NCBI GenBank assembly: GCA_040218445.1
Contig: JAVJRK010000009.1
Location: 248,001 to 312,000, forward strand
Direction: 5' to 3'
Length of the DNA: 64,000 nt
Source of the DNA: UBA1479 sp040218445
GTDB lineage: Bacteria > Pseudomonadota > Alphaproteobacteria > Rhodospirillales > Casp-alpha2
In this document: positions 1 to 8,037 of the stretch, one piece after another
How positions within the stretch are numbered: position 1 is the stretch's first letter
How the letters are laid out: each line of letters starts with the position of its first letter
Program-made: the position numbers and the translations under genes
The notes under the pieces: generated by a model
Database searches by the model: none
What the model was told of the DNA's origin: nothing
Seen by the model: only the letters and a program-made list of their open reading frames with translations

Positions 1-2
1 GC

Positions 3-1169
3 GGGAATACGGGCGAGGTTCGCCGTGGTTTCGCGGCCTCGGCGCTGGGCATTCTTGCGTCGTTCATGGTGCTGGCGTCGGGATTGGTGGCCCTTAAGGC
101 GGCCGGCATGACCATCGGTTGGGGTATTCAGTTTCAACAACCCTGGTTCCTGGCCGCCATGGCGGTGATCGTGTTCGTGTTTGCCTGCAACCTGTTCGGA
201 ATGTTCGAAATTTCCCTGCCCCAGGCGATCGGCGACATGGGCGCTCATGCCGCGGATTCAGGCCATCACACGGGACCGCTCGGCCATTTCCTGCAGGGCG
301 CACTGGCGACTCTGCTGGCGACCCCCTGTTCGGCCCCGTTCCTGGGCACGGCGGTCGGTTTCGCGCTTGCCCGGGGGGCCGTTGAAATCTATGCCATTTT
401 CGCAGGCTTGGCCCTTGGCTTGGCCCTGCCCTATTTGGTCATTGCCGCCCTGCCGGCCATGGCGACCCGCCTGCCCCGCCCGGGCCCCTGGATGATCCGC
501 CTGCGTCAGGTTCTGGGCTTGGCGCTGCTGGCCACGGCCATATGGCTTTTATGGATCATTCAAGGAATTCTCGGCACGCCGGTGACGGCCGGCCTGACCA
601 TCGGGTTGGGTGTTCTGGGCGGGGTCCTGTGGTTAGCCGGACGCGGTATCAAACCGGCCCGCGCCCTGGTGCCCGGTGCACCGATCGCGATCGGCGTGGC
701 GCTTGTCCTGGCCGCCGCCGTCCTGCCCGGCATCGGCGGGGAAACACGCCCAGCATCGGCCGGGTTGGACCTGCGCGGCGCCGAAAAGGACAAGGCCGCC
801 CGCGCCTTGTGGCAGCCCTTCGACGAAGCCCGGATCGCCACGCTTGTCGCGGACGGAAAGACCGTTCTGGTTGATGTCACCGCCGACTGGTGCATCACCT
901 GTCAGGTCAACAAGCGCCTGGTCCTGAACCAAGGGGCCGTGCGCGCCGCCATCGCCGATGGCCGGATCATCGCCATGATCGCCGATTGGACCCGCCCCGA
1001 CCCGGTGATTGCCGCCTATCTGGCGAAATTCGGCCGTTACGGCATTCCGTTCAACGTCGTCTATGGCCCGCAGGCACCCGACGGCATCCCCCTGCCGGAA
1101 CTGCTGACGGAATCAGCCGTAACCGATGCCGTTGCCCGCGCCGGCAACGTGGTGATTGCCAAGAACTGA
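3..1169 (+). CDS. DsbD-like thiol:disulfide reductase, 3' part
   Basis: Partial gene, open at the window start; 388 residues are visible. It is the C-terminal part of a DsbD/ScsB-type inner-membrane protein that passes electrons from cytoplasmic thioredoxin to periplasmic thiol proteins. Several hydrophobic segments are seen, including one with the TPCSAPF motif typical of the membrane cysteine of this family. The last ~110 residues form a periplasmic thioredoxin-like domain with the active-site motif DWCITC (Cys297 and Cys300 of the visible fragment). A peroxiredoxin follows 142 bases downstream on the same strand, a redox-themed neighbourhood, but an operon is not proven. DsbD versus ScsB cannot be decided without the N-terminus. 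Confidence 0.9.
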   Translation, partial: GNTGEVRRGFAASALGILASFMVLASGLVALKAAGMTIGWGIQFQQPWFLAAMAVIVFVFACNLFGMFEISLPQAIGDMGAHAADSGHHTGPLGHFLQGALATLLATPCSAPFLGTAVGFALARGAVEIYAIFAGLALGLALPYLVIAALPAMATRLPRPGPWMIRLRQVLGLALLATAIWLLWIIQGILGTPVTAGLTIGLGVLGGVLWLAGRGIKPARALVPGAPIAIGVALVLAAAVLPGIGGETRPASAGLDLRGAEKDKAARALWQPFDEARIATLVADGKTVLVDVTADWCITCQVNKRLVLNQGAVRAAIADGRIIAMIADWTRPDPVIAAYLAKFGRYGIPFNVVYGPQAPDGIPLPELLTESAVTDAVARAGNVVIAKN

Positions 1170-1311
1170 AATAGATCCTCTTGGACAGACGGTTTTTCAT
1201 GGACTCTCGTCCGGAATCCACTATCTCATTCAGACATGAACAGCCGGACCGGCGGATGTCCCTTCGCCGCGGCCGGTTCACTTTGAGATAATCACAACCA
1301 GGGGAAGTCCA

Positions 1312-1794
1312 ATGACAATTGGTGTAGGTGACAAAATTCCGGCGGCAACGCTTTACCAGATGACCGGTGACGGTCCGGCGGCGATTTCCACGGACGATAT
1401 TTTCAGCGGCAAAAAGGTCGCCATCTTCGGCGTTCCCGGCGCCTTCACGCCGACCTGCTCGGCCAAGCACCTGCCCGGCTTCATCGCCAAGGCCGACGAC
1501 CTGAAGGCCAAGGGTGTGGATCAGATCGTCTGCATGTCCGTGAATGATGCCTTCGTCATGGGTGCCTGGGCCAAGGACCAGGGTGCGGACGACAAGGTTC
1601 TTCTGGTCGGCGACGGTTCCGCCGAATTCACCAAGGCCGCCGGCCTGGAGCTTGACCTGAACGCACGCGGCCTGGGCCTGCGCTGCCAGCGCTTTGCAAT
1701 GGTTGTCGAAGACGGCACGGTCAAATCGATTGAAATCGATGCCGCCGGCGCGTTCGAGAAGACCAGCGCCGAAAGCGTTCTCGCCGGTCTGTAG
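1312..1794 (+). CDS. Peroxiredoxin, Prx5 type
   Basis: A 160-residue thiol peroxidase of the redoxin/Prx5 family, which reduces hydrogen peroxide and organic peroxides in the cytoplasm using glutathione/glutaredoxin or thioredoxin. The peroxidatic cysteine is Cys49 in the family signature PGAFTPTCSAKHLPG. Length and the absence of an export signal fit the bacterial single-domain Prx5 group. The ATG is preceded by a purine-rich ribosome site (AGGGGAAG). It sits after the DsbD-like gene and is followed by a strong stem-loop. Confidence 0.95.
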   Translation: MTIGVGDKIPAATLYQMTGDGPAAISTDDIFSGKKVAIFGVPGAFTPTCSAKHLPGFIAKADDLKAKGVDQIVCMSVNDAFVMGAWAKDQGADDKVLLVGDGSAEFTKAAGLELDLNARGLGLRCQRFAMVVEDGTVKSIEIDAAGAFEKTSAESVLAGL

Positions 1795-1803
1795 GCCCGA
1801 TCA

Positions 1804-1826
1804 CCGGGGGTGCCTGGCACCCCCGG
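1804..1826 (+). terminator. Strong GC-rich stem-loop after the peroxiredoxin gene
   Basis: Two 11-base arms (1804-1814 and 1816-1826) are perfect reverse complements around a single central base, giving about ten base pairs and a tight loop in RNA. It begins ten bases after the peroxiredoxin stop codon. No T-run follows, so it may be a weak terminator, a pause or an mRNA 3'-end stabiliser rather than a classical intrinsic terminator. It also lies just upstream of the start of the next small gene. Confidence 0.5.
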
Positions 1827-1839
1827 GTCGGCTTCCGCC

Positions 1840-2052
1840 ATGGGATTTCTGATTGCAGGCATCGCCCTTATGGGCGGCATTTTGAGCATCTTCATGCTCA
1901 AAGGGCGGTTCCCTTCACCCGCCTTGAACCGCATCGCCTATCACGAGTTGACGGCACGGCTGGCGGTCATCGCCGCCGTGTTCATCCTTGTCGGGCTGTT
2001 GGTCGCGGGCAACGCTCTTTTGGAAACGTTGGGAATCGTTCAGCCGACCTAG
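1840..2052 (+). CDS. Small membrane protein, unknown function
   Basis: A 70-residue protein with two hydrophobic segments (about residues 2-20 and 38-60) separated by a short charged stretch containing RIAYHELTARL, so probably a two-helix inner-membrane protein. I chose the ATG at 1840, because the first residue then opens a transmembrane helix; a GTG at 1810 in the same frame would place coding sequence inside the stem-loop. I do not recognise the family. It is convergent with the GST gene downstream. Confidence 0.55.
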   Translation: MGFLIAGIALMGGILSIFMLKGRFPSPALNRIAYHELTARLAVIAAVFILVGLLVAGNALLETLGIVQPT

Positions 2053-2081
2053 GACGGGTGCGCGGCAACCCGCCAAACGGG

Positions 2082-2750
2082 TTAAGGCAACCCGTTGCGC
2101 CCATGGGCCAGATAGGCCGGGCGCTGGCTGAGAAGCTCATAATAGGCGGCCAAGGCCGGTGTTTCCGGTTTTTCAAACCCTTCGACCTTGAACCAGCGAT
2201 TGACCACCAGGCCCATGGAAATGTCCGCCACGGTGAAGGTCTCGCCGGTGATATAGGGGCCGTGGGCCGCCAGATGGGCCTCGACGATGCGCATGTCGTG
2301 CACCAGATCCTTACGTCCCTGGTCGACGAACCAGTCGTTGTCCCAGGGCGCTTCCTTGAGTACCCCACCCAGGAAGGCCCCGCGCAGGGCATGGGTCAGG
2401 TCGTAGGCGATCCAGTCCATCCATTGTTCGATCTGCTGGCGCTTGACCAAGTCCGAGGGATACAGATCCTCCCGCCCCGCCTTGGCCGCCAGATAGCGCA
2501 CGACCGAATTGGATTCCCGCATCACCGCGTCGCCATCAATCACCACGGGCACCTGGGCGACCGGGTTGAGGGCAAGGAATTCCGGCTCCGTACAGGCACG
2601 GAAACCGCGACCGTAGTCCTCGCGCTCATAGGGCATCTCCATCTCGTCGCAAACCCAGAGGATCTTACGCACGTTGAAGGAATTGGACCGGCCAAGGATG
2701 CGAATGGGTGCCGTATCCGAAGATGTGGCAGACGAGGTATTGGCAGACAT
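2082..2750 (-). CDS. Glutathione S-transferase family protein
   Basis: A 222-residue cytosolic GST. The N-terminal thioredoxin-like domain starts at IRILGRSNSFNVRKILW and contains the cis-proline region (NPVAQVPVV) and the glutathione gamma-glutamyl site (MRESNSVVRYL). The C-terminal half is helical. The start is set at the ATG at 2750, which has GGAGGAAC just upstream; a longer reading to 2795 has no such site. It is divergent from a LysR regulator, with an 11-bp inverted repeat between them, so LysR control is likely. Substrate unknown. Confidence 0.9.
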   Translation of the reverse strand: MSANTSSATSSDTAPIRILGRSNSFNVRKILWVCDEMEMPYEREDYGRGFRACTEPEFLALNPVAQVPVVIDGDAVMRESNSVVRYLAAKAGREDLYPSDLVKRQQIEQWMDWIAYDLTHALRGAFLGGVLKEAPWDNDWFVDQGRKDLVHDMRIVEAHLAAHGPYITGETFTVADISMGLVVNRWFKVEGFEKPETPALAAYYELLSQRPAYLAHGRNGLP

Positions 2751-2827
2751 GGAAGTTCCTCCGTGAATTGATCCGGGTTTTCGATGATCTGCCACGGATG
2801 GTCGCCCCTGCCATTGATAAAAACAAA

Positions 2828-2865
2828 TTCATAAATTATAACAATTAATATATTTAATTTATGAA
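2828..2865. promoter_or_regulatory. 11-bp inverted repeat, candidate LysR operator
   Basis: The arms TTCATAAATTA (2828-2838) and TAATTTATGAA (2855-2865) are perfect reverse complements separated by 16 bases, in a very AT-rich stretch of an otherwise GC-rich region. The right arm covers the ATG of the LysR gene (2861). Position and symmetry fit an autoregulatory LysR-type site controlling both the regulator and the divergent GST. Confidence 0.55.
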
Positions 2866-3751
2866 TTTCACATTTCGTCAGTTACAAGTCCTAACCGCCG
2901 TCGCGCGCCACGGCAGTTTCACCCGCGCGGCCCGGCAGCTGGGCATGACCCAGTCCGCCGTCAGCACCAGTGTGCGCCACTTAGAGGCCGAACTGGGACT
3001 GCCCCTGTTCGAGCGCGACACCCGCAACGTCCGCCCGACGGAAGCCGGACGTGACCTGTCGGCCCGTGTCGGCGGATTGCTCAGCGATCTGCGGAACGCC
3101 CTGGAAAATACCCGCAGCACGGCCGAACGACGGCGCGGGCGGGTGCATATCGCCGCCGTACCGACGGCGGTCACACGGCTGCTACCGCCCTGCTGCGCCG
3201 AATGCCGCGGGCGCTATCCGGAAATCGACCTTCGGATCGAGGAAATGGCGGCCGAGGACGTGGCGACAGCGGTGCTGGACGGCCGCGCCGACCTGGGCGT
3301 GCTCAACGAAGGGCGGAACCTGACCGCTCTTGCCGCGACGCCGCTTGGTAATGACGTATTTTGTCTGGTCTGCCCCCAAGGTCATCCGCTGGCACGCAAG
3401 CGGTCCCCGACATGGCGGGATTTAGAGGGCCAGGACATGGTGATGCTGGATGCGCGCACAGGCAGCCGGGCGCTGATCGATGAAATCCTACGGGATCAGA
3501 AGATATCCGTGCAGCCTGTCCAGGAAATGTCCCGGCCGGAAGCCGTCTTAGCCTTGGTCGCGGCGGGCATGGGGGTCGCCGTGCTGCCGGAACTGGCGGC
3601 GCCAACGGCGGAGGACAGAGTGCTGGTCACCCGGCGGCTATGCCAACCCGAGGTTTCCCGCCACATGGTCCTGGTTCACGCCCCCGGTCGCGCACCCGAA
3701 GGACCTGCCGGCCTGGTCGCCGACCTGCTGTCCCGCCAGGGAGCCGCTTAA
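2861..3751 (+). CDS. LysR-family transcriptional regulator
   Basis: A 296-residue LysR protein. The N-terminal winged helix-turn-helix (residues 1-60, with GSFTRAARQLGMTQSAVSTSV) is followed by a linker helix and a periplasmic-binding-protein-like effector domain (about 90-290). It is divergent from the GST gene, which is the probable target. No Shine-Dalgarno sequence is visible ahead of the ATG; the region is AT-rich and occupied by an inverted repeat, so translation may be weak or self-limited. The inducer is unknown. Confidence 0.93.
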   Translation: MNFTFRQLQVLTAVARHGSFTRAARQLGMTQSAVSTSVRHLEAELGLPLFERDTRNVRPTEAGRDLSARVGGLLSDLRNALENTRSTAERRRGRVHIAAVPTAVTRLLPPCCAECRGRYPEIDLRIEEMAAEDVATAVLDGRADLGVLNEGRNLTALAATPLGNDVFCLVCPQGHPLARKRSPTWRDLEGQDMVMLDARTGSRALIDEILRDQKISVQPVQEMSRPEAVLALVAAGMGVAVLPELAAPTAEDRVLVTRRLCQPEVSRHMVLVHAPGRAPEGPAGLVADLLSRQGAA

Positions 3752-4983
3752 GCCTTGGCGGCGGGGAGAGCATGCTTGCGCATGAAGTCCTTGACCACCG
3801 GTGCGATGTTTTCCCGCCACTTACGGCCGTTGAACACGCCGTAATGGCCGACACCCTTTTCCAGGTGATAGTGCTTTTTCGCCTTGGGCAGATTGGGCGT
3901 GATGTCGAGCGCCGCCTTGGTCTGGCCGACACCGGAAATATCATCCAGCTCACCTTCGACGCAGAGGATCGCGGTGTCCTTGATCTTGCCCGGATCAACG
4001 GCTTGCCAGCGGAAAGTCATTTCCCCCTTGGGCAGGGCATGGGTCTGGAACACGACCTCCAGCGTCTGCAGGAAGTATTCCGCCGGTAGGTCCATGACCG
4101 CCAGGTATTCCTCGTAGAACGCCGATTTCTTGTCCGCGGCTTCGTCATCGCCTTCGACCAGATGATCGAACAATTCGTTCATGGACATAAGATGGCGTTC
4201 CAAGTTCATGGAAATGAAGTTGGACAGCTGCACGAAACCCGGCAACACGCGGCGGAACGCGCCCGGATAGGGCAGCGGCACCATGTTGATGACGTGTTTT
4301 TCGAACCATTCCGGATCATGTTCCTTGGCTAGCTTGTTGACCGCCGTCTGGCCGACCCGCGTGTCCACGGGCCCACCCATCAGGGTCATGGACGCCGGCC
4401 GGCAGATATCTTCCCAACCGGCCATCACGGCGGCCGCGGCCATCACCGGCACGCTGGGCTGGCACACGGCGATGACATGCGCGCCCGGCCCCAGGTAGTG
4501 CAGAAAATCAATCACATAATCGATGTAGTCGTTCAGGTTGAACTGATCGGACGTGACGGGAATGTTGCGGCAATCGATCCAATCGGTGATGTAGACGTCA
4601 TGGTCCGGCAGCATGGCTTCGACCGTGCCGCGCAGCAACGTCGCGAAATGGCCGGACAGGGGGGCCACGATCAGAACCTTGGGATCGTTGCGGTCTGTCT
4701 TGCGCTTGAAATGGACCAGATCGCAATAGGTCCGGTGGATCATGGTTTCGATTTCGACCGGGACTGTCTTGCCGTCGATTTCCGTTTGCTCAATCCCCCA
4801 CTCGGGCTTGCCGTATTTGTGGGTCATGCGCGAATAAATATCAGCGGCCGACCCCATGGCCTTGCCCAAAGGCGTGTGGCTGAAGGCGTTCATCGGGTTG
4901 TTGGCCGCGAACTTCATGGCATCCGCCACCGCCCGGGATGGCGCCATGGCCAAACGCTGCATTTCGTGGAGGTAGTAGAGCAT
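3748..4983 (-). CDS. phaZ: Intracellular polyhydroxyalkanoate depolymerase
   Basis: A 411-residue alpha/beta-hydrolase that mobilises stored polyhydroxybutyrate granules. It begins MLYYLHEMQRLAMAP, typical of the intracellular Cys-type depolymerases. The nucleophile is a cysteine (about Cys174) in VCQPSVPVMA rather than the usual lipase-box serine; the C-terminal half carries the expected acid (EGELDDISG) and histidine (KGVGHYGVFNG) regions. Start at 4983 has GGAAAGGA upstream and matches family length; the open frame extends to 5094 without support. The stop overlaps the end of the convergent LysR gene by four bases. No PHA synthase is in the window. Confidence 0.93.
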   Translation of the reverse strand: MLYYLHEMQRLAMAPSRAVADAMKFAANNPMNAFSHTPLGKAMGSAADIYSRMTHKYGKPEWGIEQTEIDGKTVPVEIETMIHRTYCDLVHFKRKTDRNDPKVLIVAPLSGHFATLLRGTVEAMLPDHDVYITDWIDCRNIPVTSDQFNLNDYIDYVIDFLHYLGPGAHVIAVCQPSVPVMAAAAVMAGWEDICRPASMTLMGGPVDTRVGQTAVNKLAKEHDPEWFEKHVINMVPLPYPGAFRRVLPGFVQLSNFISMNLERHLMSMNELFDHLVEGDDEAADKKSAFYEEYLAVMDLPAEYFLQTLEVVFQTHALPKGEMTFRWQAVDPGKIKDTAILCVEGELDDISGVGQTKAALDITPNLPKAKKHYHLEKGVGHYGVFNGRKWRENIAPVVKDFMRKHALPAAKA

Positions 4984-5135
4984 GGGAAACGTCCTTTCCG
5001 CAGGCGCAGGCTCCGCACCCCGAACCTTTATAATGCACCGCAACAAAGCGGACCGCAATACGCCGTCGGTCATAGCTTTATGGAGATTTCGCAACGCAGC
5101 ATTGCCGGGGCGGCATCAATCCGCCCAAAGGCCTG

Positions 5136-5567
5136 TCAGGCGCGGAATTCGATCACTTTCCAGTAATGGTCGATCATCCGAATGGCTTCCTCGAAGCCTT
5201 CTTCCGGATCGCCCTTCTTGATATAGCCCGCCACGTTCTGCTTATAAGCCTCGTCAATATCCGATTCCGCATCAGACGTTGTCAGCACGAAAACGATATC
5301 CTTATGCAGATCGGGGTCGGACCGCAGATTGTCGAGAAATTCCAGCCCCCCCATGCGCGGCATCTTCAAATCCAGCAGGATCAGATAGGGAAGCGAAATT
5401 TTCTCCTGCCCGTTTTGGCCCCTGAGGATATCCAGGGCCTCGATCCCGTCATGGGCCCGCCGCACCGGATTGGTGATCTTAAGATTCTTGAAGGCGCGCT
5501 GCAGGATTTTGAAATCCAAATCGTCGTCTTCGACGATCAGAAATGTAACCTCGCGGTATTTAGTCAT
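5136..5567 (-). CDS. Stand-alone response regulator, Rcp1-like receiver
   Basis: A 143-residue single receiver domain without an output domain. The acidic pocket is Glu13-Asp14-Asp15, the phospho-acceptor is Asp66 in LLDLKMP, and the conserved Thr/Ser and Lys positions are in LTTSDAES and YIKKGD. The extended beta4-alpha4 region and C-terminal helix (DHYWKVIEF) resemble the phytochrome-associated Rcp1 group. Its ATG is four bases after the stop of the upstream kinase gene, so they are co-transcribed and probably a cognate pair. With no output domain it may pass phosphate onward or act by protein contact. Confidence 0.92.
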   Translation of the reverse strand: MTKYREVTFLIVEDDDLDFKILQRAFKNLKITNPVRRAHDGIEALDILRGQNGQEKISLPYLILLDLKMPRMGGLEFLDNLRSDPDLHKDIVFVLTTSDAESDIDEAYKQNVAGYIKKGDPEEGFEEAIRMIDHYWKVIEFRA

Positions 5568-5571
5568 CCGA

Positions 5572-7005
5572 TCATCCTTCCTTTCGCCATGTAAAACACA
5601 CGGCACAGCCACGGTCGGTCAGCGGGCTATTGACGGTCAGCGTGCCGTCATGGGCCTCGACCACCTTTTTCACGGTGGCCAAGCCGATCCCCGAGGCTTC
5701 ATGCTGGTCACGGGGCTTCAACGTCTGGAATATCTGCGTCACTTTATCATGAAACTCAGGCGCGATTCCCGGTCCGTCATCACGCACTTCGAACGACACA
5801 AAACCGTCATCATCCATAGCGCTGACCGTGATGATGCCCACATCCCGGTCATGGTGCTTGATCGCATTATCGATCAGGTTCTGCAGAACCTGCTGCAGAT
5901 GAACCCGTGTGGCCGGAAAAGGCGGCACGTCACCTTCGTAAGTCACGATCATGCCCGACGGCGGTTCGACCATCAGAATGATTTCATCGACGAGTTCAGG
6001 CAAATCGACCTTTTCCAATTCATAGGCTTTGCTGGTGACGCGGGAATATTTCAACAGCCCTTCCAGCAACCCATCCATGCGCTCAACCCGGGAACGCAAC
6101 ATGGCCAGGTTTTCAAGGGTATCGGGCGACACTTCGGCGCCCAGGTCCTCGGCGATCCAGGTTGCCGTCGTCTTGATCCCGCGCAGGGGGGCGCGCAAGT
6201 CATGGGATGCGACATACGCAAAGTCCTCCAGATCCCGGTTGGAGCGTTCCAGGTTCTTTGCGTATTCGATCAGTTTCAACTCGGCGTTTTGCTGCGCCTG
6301 AAACCGCCTGTCGAATTCATGAGCGATTTCCTCAAGCTCGTTGCTGGCAATAAAATCTTCTTCTTCCAGATCCGTATCCAAGGCCAGGCTCTTAATCCTG
6401 TCTCGCAATCGAAACAGCGGCGTCAGAATACCGCGGGTCGACAGGACATAAAACACGGCAACGATCAGCACGACGACCCCCGCCGTCCCCAGGGTCAGAG
6501 CGATGATCGTCGCCTCGATCCGCGCGATACGGGCCTGAAAATACTTGCTGAGCCTGTTGGACAGTGCCGCCAATGATTGCGAAGCAGACAGGAAAGAGCG
6601 CATCAAGGCCCGTTGCGCCCGCTGGGCATTCGGGTCTTCAACGTCGGGACGGTCCAGAATTTTCCCAAGGTTTTGCAACGCCCCCCGCATGATGTCCGTA
6701 CTGGCGACCATCCGCCGGGTGATCACCACCTGTTCTGCGGGGCCGTTCAGGAAATGCCCCAAAAGGTCCAATAATGATTTGATGCGGGCATCGAATTGCT
6801 GATCCAGGCGGCGGGTGCGGCGGGTCTGCAGTTCGGATGCAAGCACGTTGAGGTCAAGAACGGCCCGATTGATCGACTGCGCACGGCTATCGAGTTCGCG
6901 GACCTCGCGCACTTGGCTCAGCCCGATCATGTTCATCAGAACCAAGGCGCCGACCGCCACGAGAATGACCACGGCGGAAATTCGGGCGGCCGTCTTGATG
7001 CGCAT
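5572..7005 (-). CDS. HAMP-containing sensor histidine kinase
   Basis: A 477-residue inner-membrane kinase. Transmembrane helices at about residues 8-28 and 165-189 bracket a ~135-residue, mostly helical periplasmic sensor region with no recognised ligand motif. HAMP-like linker 190-240; dimerisation domain with phospho-His268 in YVASHDLRAPLRG, as in the phytochrome-type kinases; ATPase domain with N-box around Asn380, DDGPGI (409-414) and GIGLA (439-443). It lies between a periplasmic binding protein gene and a stand-alone receiver, so it probably senses the binding protein and phosphorylates the receiver (inference). Confidence 0.93.
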   Translation of the reverse strand: MRIKTAARISAVVILVAVGALVLMNMIGLSQVREVRELDSRAQSINRAVLDLNVLASELQTRRTRRLDQQFDARIKSLLDLLGHFLNGPAEQVVITRRMVASTDIMRGALQNLGKILDRPDVEDPNAQRAQRALMRSFLSASQSLAALSNRLSKYFQARIARIEATIIALTLGTAGVVVLIVAVFYVLSTRGILTPLFRLRDRIKSLALDTDLEEEDFIASNELEEIAHEFDRRFQAQQNAELKLIEYAKNLERSNRDLEDFAYVASHDLRAPLRGIKTTATWIAEDLGAEVSPDTLENLAMLRSRVERMDGLLEGLLKYSRVTSKAYELEKVDLPELVDEIILMVEPPSGMIVTYEGDVPPFPATRVHLQQVLQNLIDNAIKHHDRDVGIITVSAMDDDGFVSFEVRDDGPGIAPEFHDKVTQIFQTLKPRDQHEASGIGLATVKKVVEAHDGTLTVNSPLTDRGCAVCFTWRKEG

Positions 7006-7020
7006 ATTTAAGAGCCCGTC

Positions 7021-8037
7021 CTAACGTATGATCGTGAACCGTGTCGGGTCCACGGCCAACAAGGCATCGGGGTAGACCCGTTCAAGAAAATTGGGGACCT
7101 GTCCCTTGGACAATCCGTTTCCGACCCGCCAATGGGCTTCGTCTTCCATCAGGCTGAGCATGTCCTGAGATAACGAAACATCCATCACGTGATCCGGCCA
7201 AAGTTTTTCCAACACCGCCCGATCGATCCCAATCCGCCCGGCAAGGATATCCATGCTGTAATCGCGCGATGCACCGGCCCAATCCGCCGCCTGGACCAAG
7301 GCCCGCACGACCTTTTCAACATCACCTGTTCGTTTGCCGATGAAACCCGCGGTCGAGGCAAGAACGAAGTAATAAGGCTGTCCGCCCTGAACAGTGATGG
7401 CAATGCTGTCCTTGCCCAGAAGTTCAGCCGCCTGATTGGCATAGGGCTCCCAACTGACGATCGTGTCGACGGTCCCTTCCTTCAGTGCTTCAGGCAGTTT
7501 CGGTGGTGCGATATCGACTGTTTTCACGTCGGCCGCCCGAATGCCGTTCAAATCCAGCAACCGGCCGAGAAAGAATTGCGAGATCGATCCCGCACGCAGC
7601 CCGATTGACTTACCGGACAAATCCGCAGGCCCGTTCACCCCGGCGGACCGGCGCCCGATCAGCCGCACGTTCGAAATCGCCGCCACGGTGCCGGTCACCC
7701 GCAATTCAGGATGTTCGAAACTTCGGGCCGCAAACGCGTATTCGGACATGGTCGCGAATTGGTATTTGCCGTCGATCAAACCGCCCCCCGCGGCCACGCC
7801 CGAAGCCACCAGTTCGACCTTCACATCGACCCCGGCCCGTTTAAAAAACCCTTGATCTTCCGCAAGCCAGACAAGCCAGCCCGACTTTGACGTGGCGATC
7901 ACAATCGGCTCGGCCAGCGCGGCCCGGCCCATCGCCGCAACACTGATGACAACCGCCAGAATAAGCCCCAAGGACCGGCGGAAACTTCCGTCACGCCGGC
8001 CTGAAAACGCAGATATTGGCTTCATGATGTCCGTCAT
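7021..8037 (-). CDS. Periplasmic solute-binding protein, SsuA/ThiY/NMT1-like
   Basis: A 338-residue exported protein with a signal peptide cleaved after about ALA42. The mature part is a two-lobed binding protein of the taurine/nitrate/thiamine-precursor type: an N-terminal strand VIATSKSGWLVWLAEDQGFF, then VSWEPYANQAAELLG, which is the usual hinge region. Its ATG overlaps the stop of the upstream REC-PAS-kinase by four bases and its stop is followed by the HAMP kinase, with no permease or ATPase gene anywhere nearby. It therefore looks like a sensory rather than transport component. Ligand unknown. Confidence 0.88.
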   Translation of the reverse strand: MTDIMKPISAFSGRRDGSFRRSLGLILAVVISVAAMGRAALAEPIVIATSKSGWLVWLAEDQGFFKRAGVDVKVELVASGVAAGGGLIDGKYQFATMSEYAFAARSFEHPELRVTGTVAAISNVRLIGRRSAGVNGPADLSGKSIGLRAGSISQFFLGRLLDLNGIRAADVKTVDIAPPKLPEALKEGTVDTIVSWEPYANQAAELLGKDSIAITVQGGQPYYFVLASTAGFIGKRTGDVEKVVRALVQAADWAGASRDYSMDILAGRIGIDRAVLEKLWPDHVMDVSLSQDMLSLMEDEAHWRVGNGLSKGQVPNFLERVYPDALLAVDPTRFTIIR

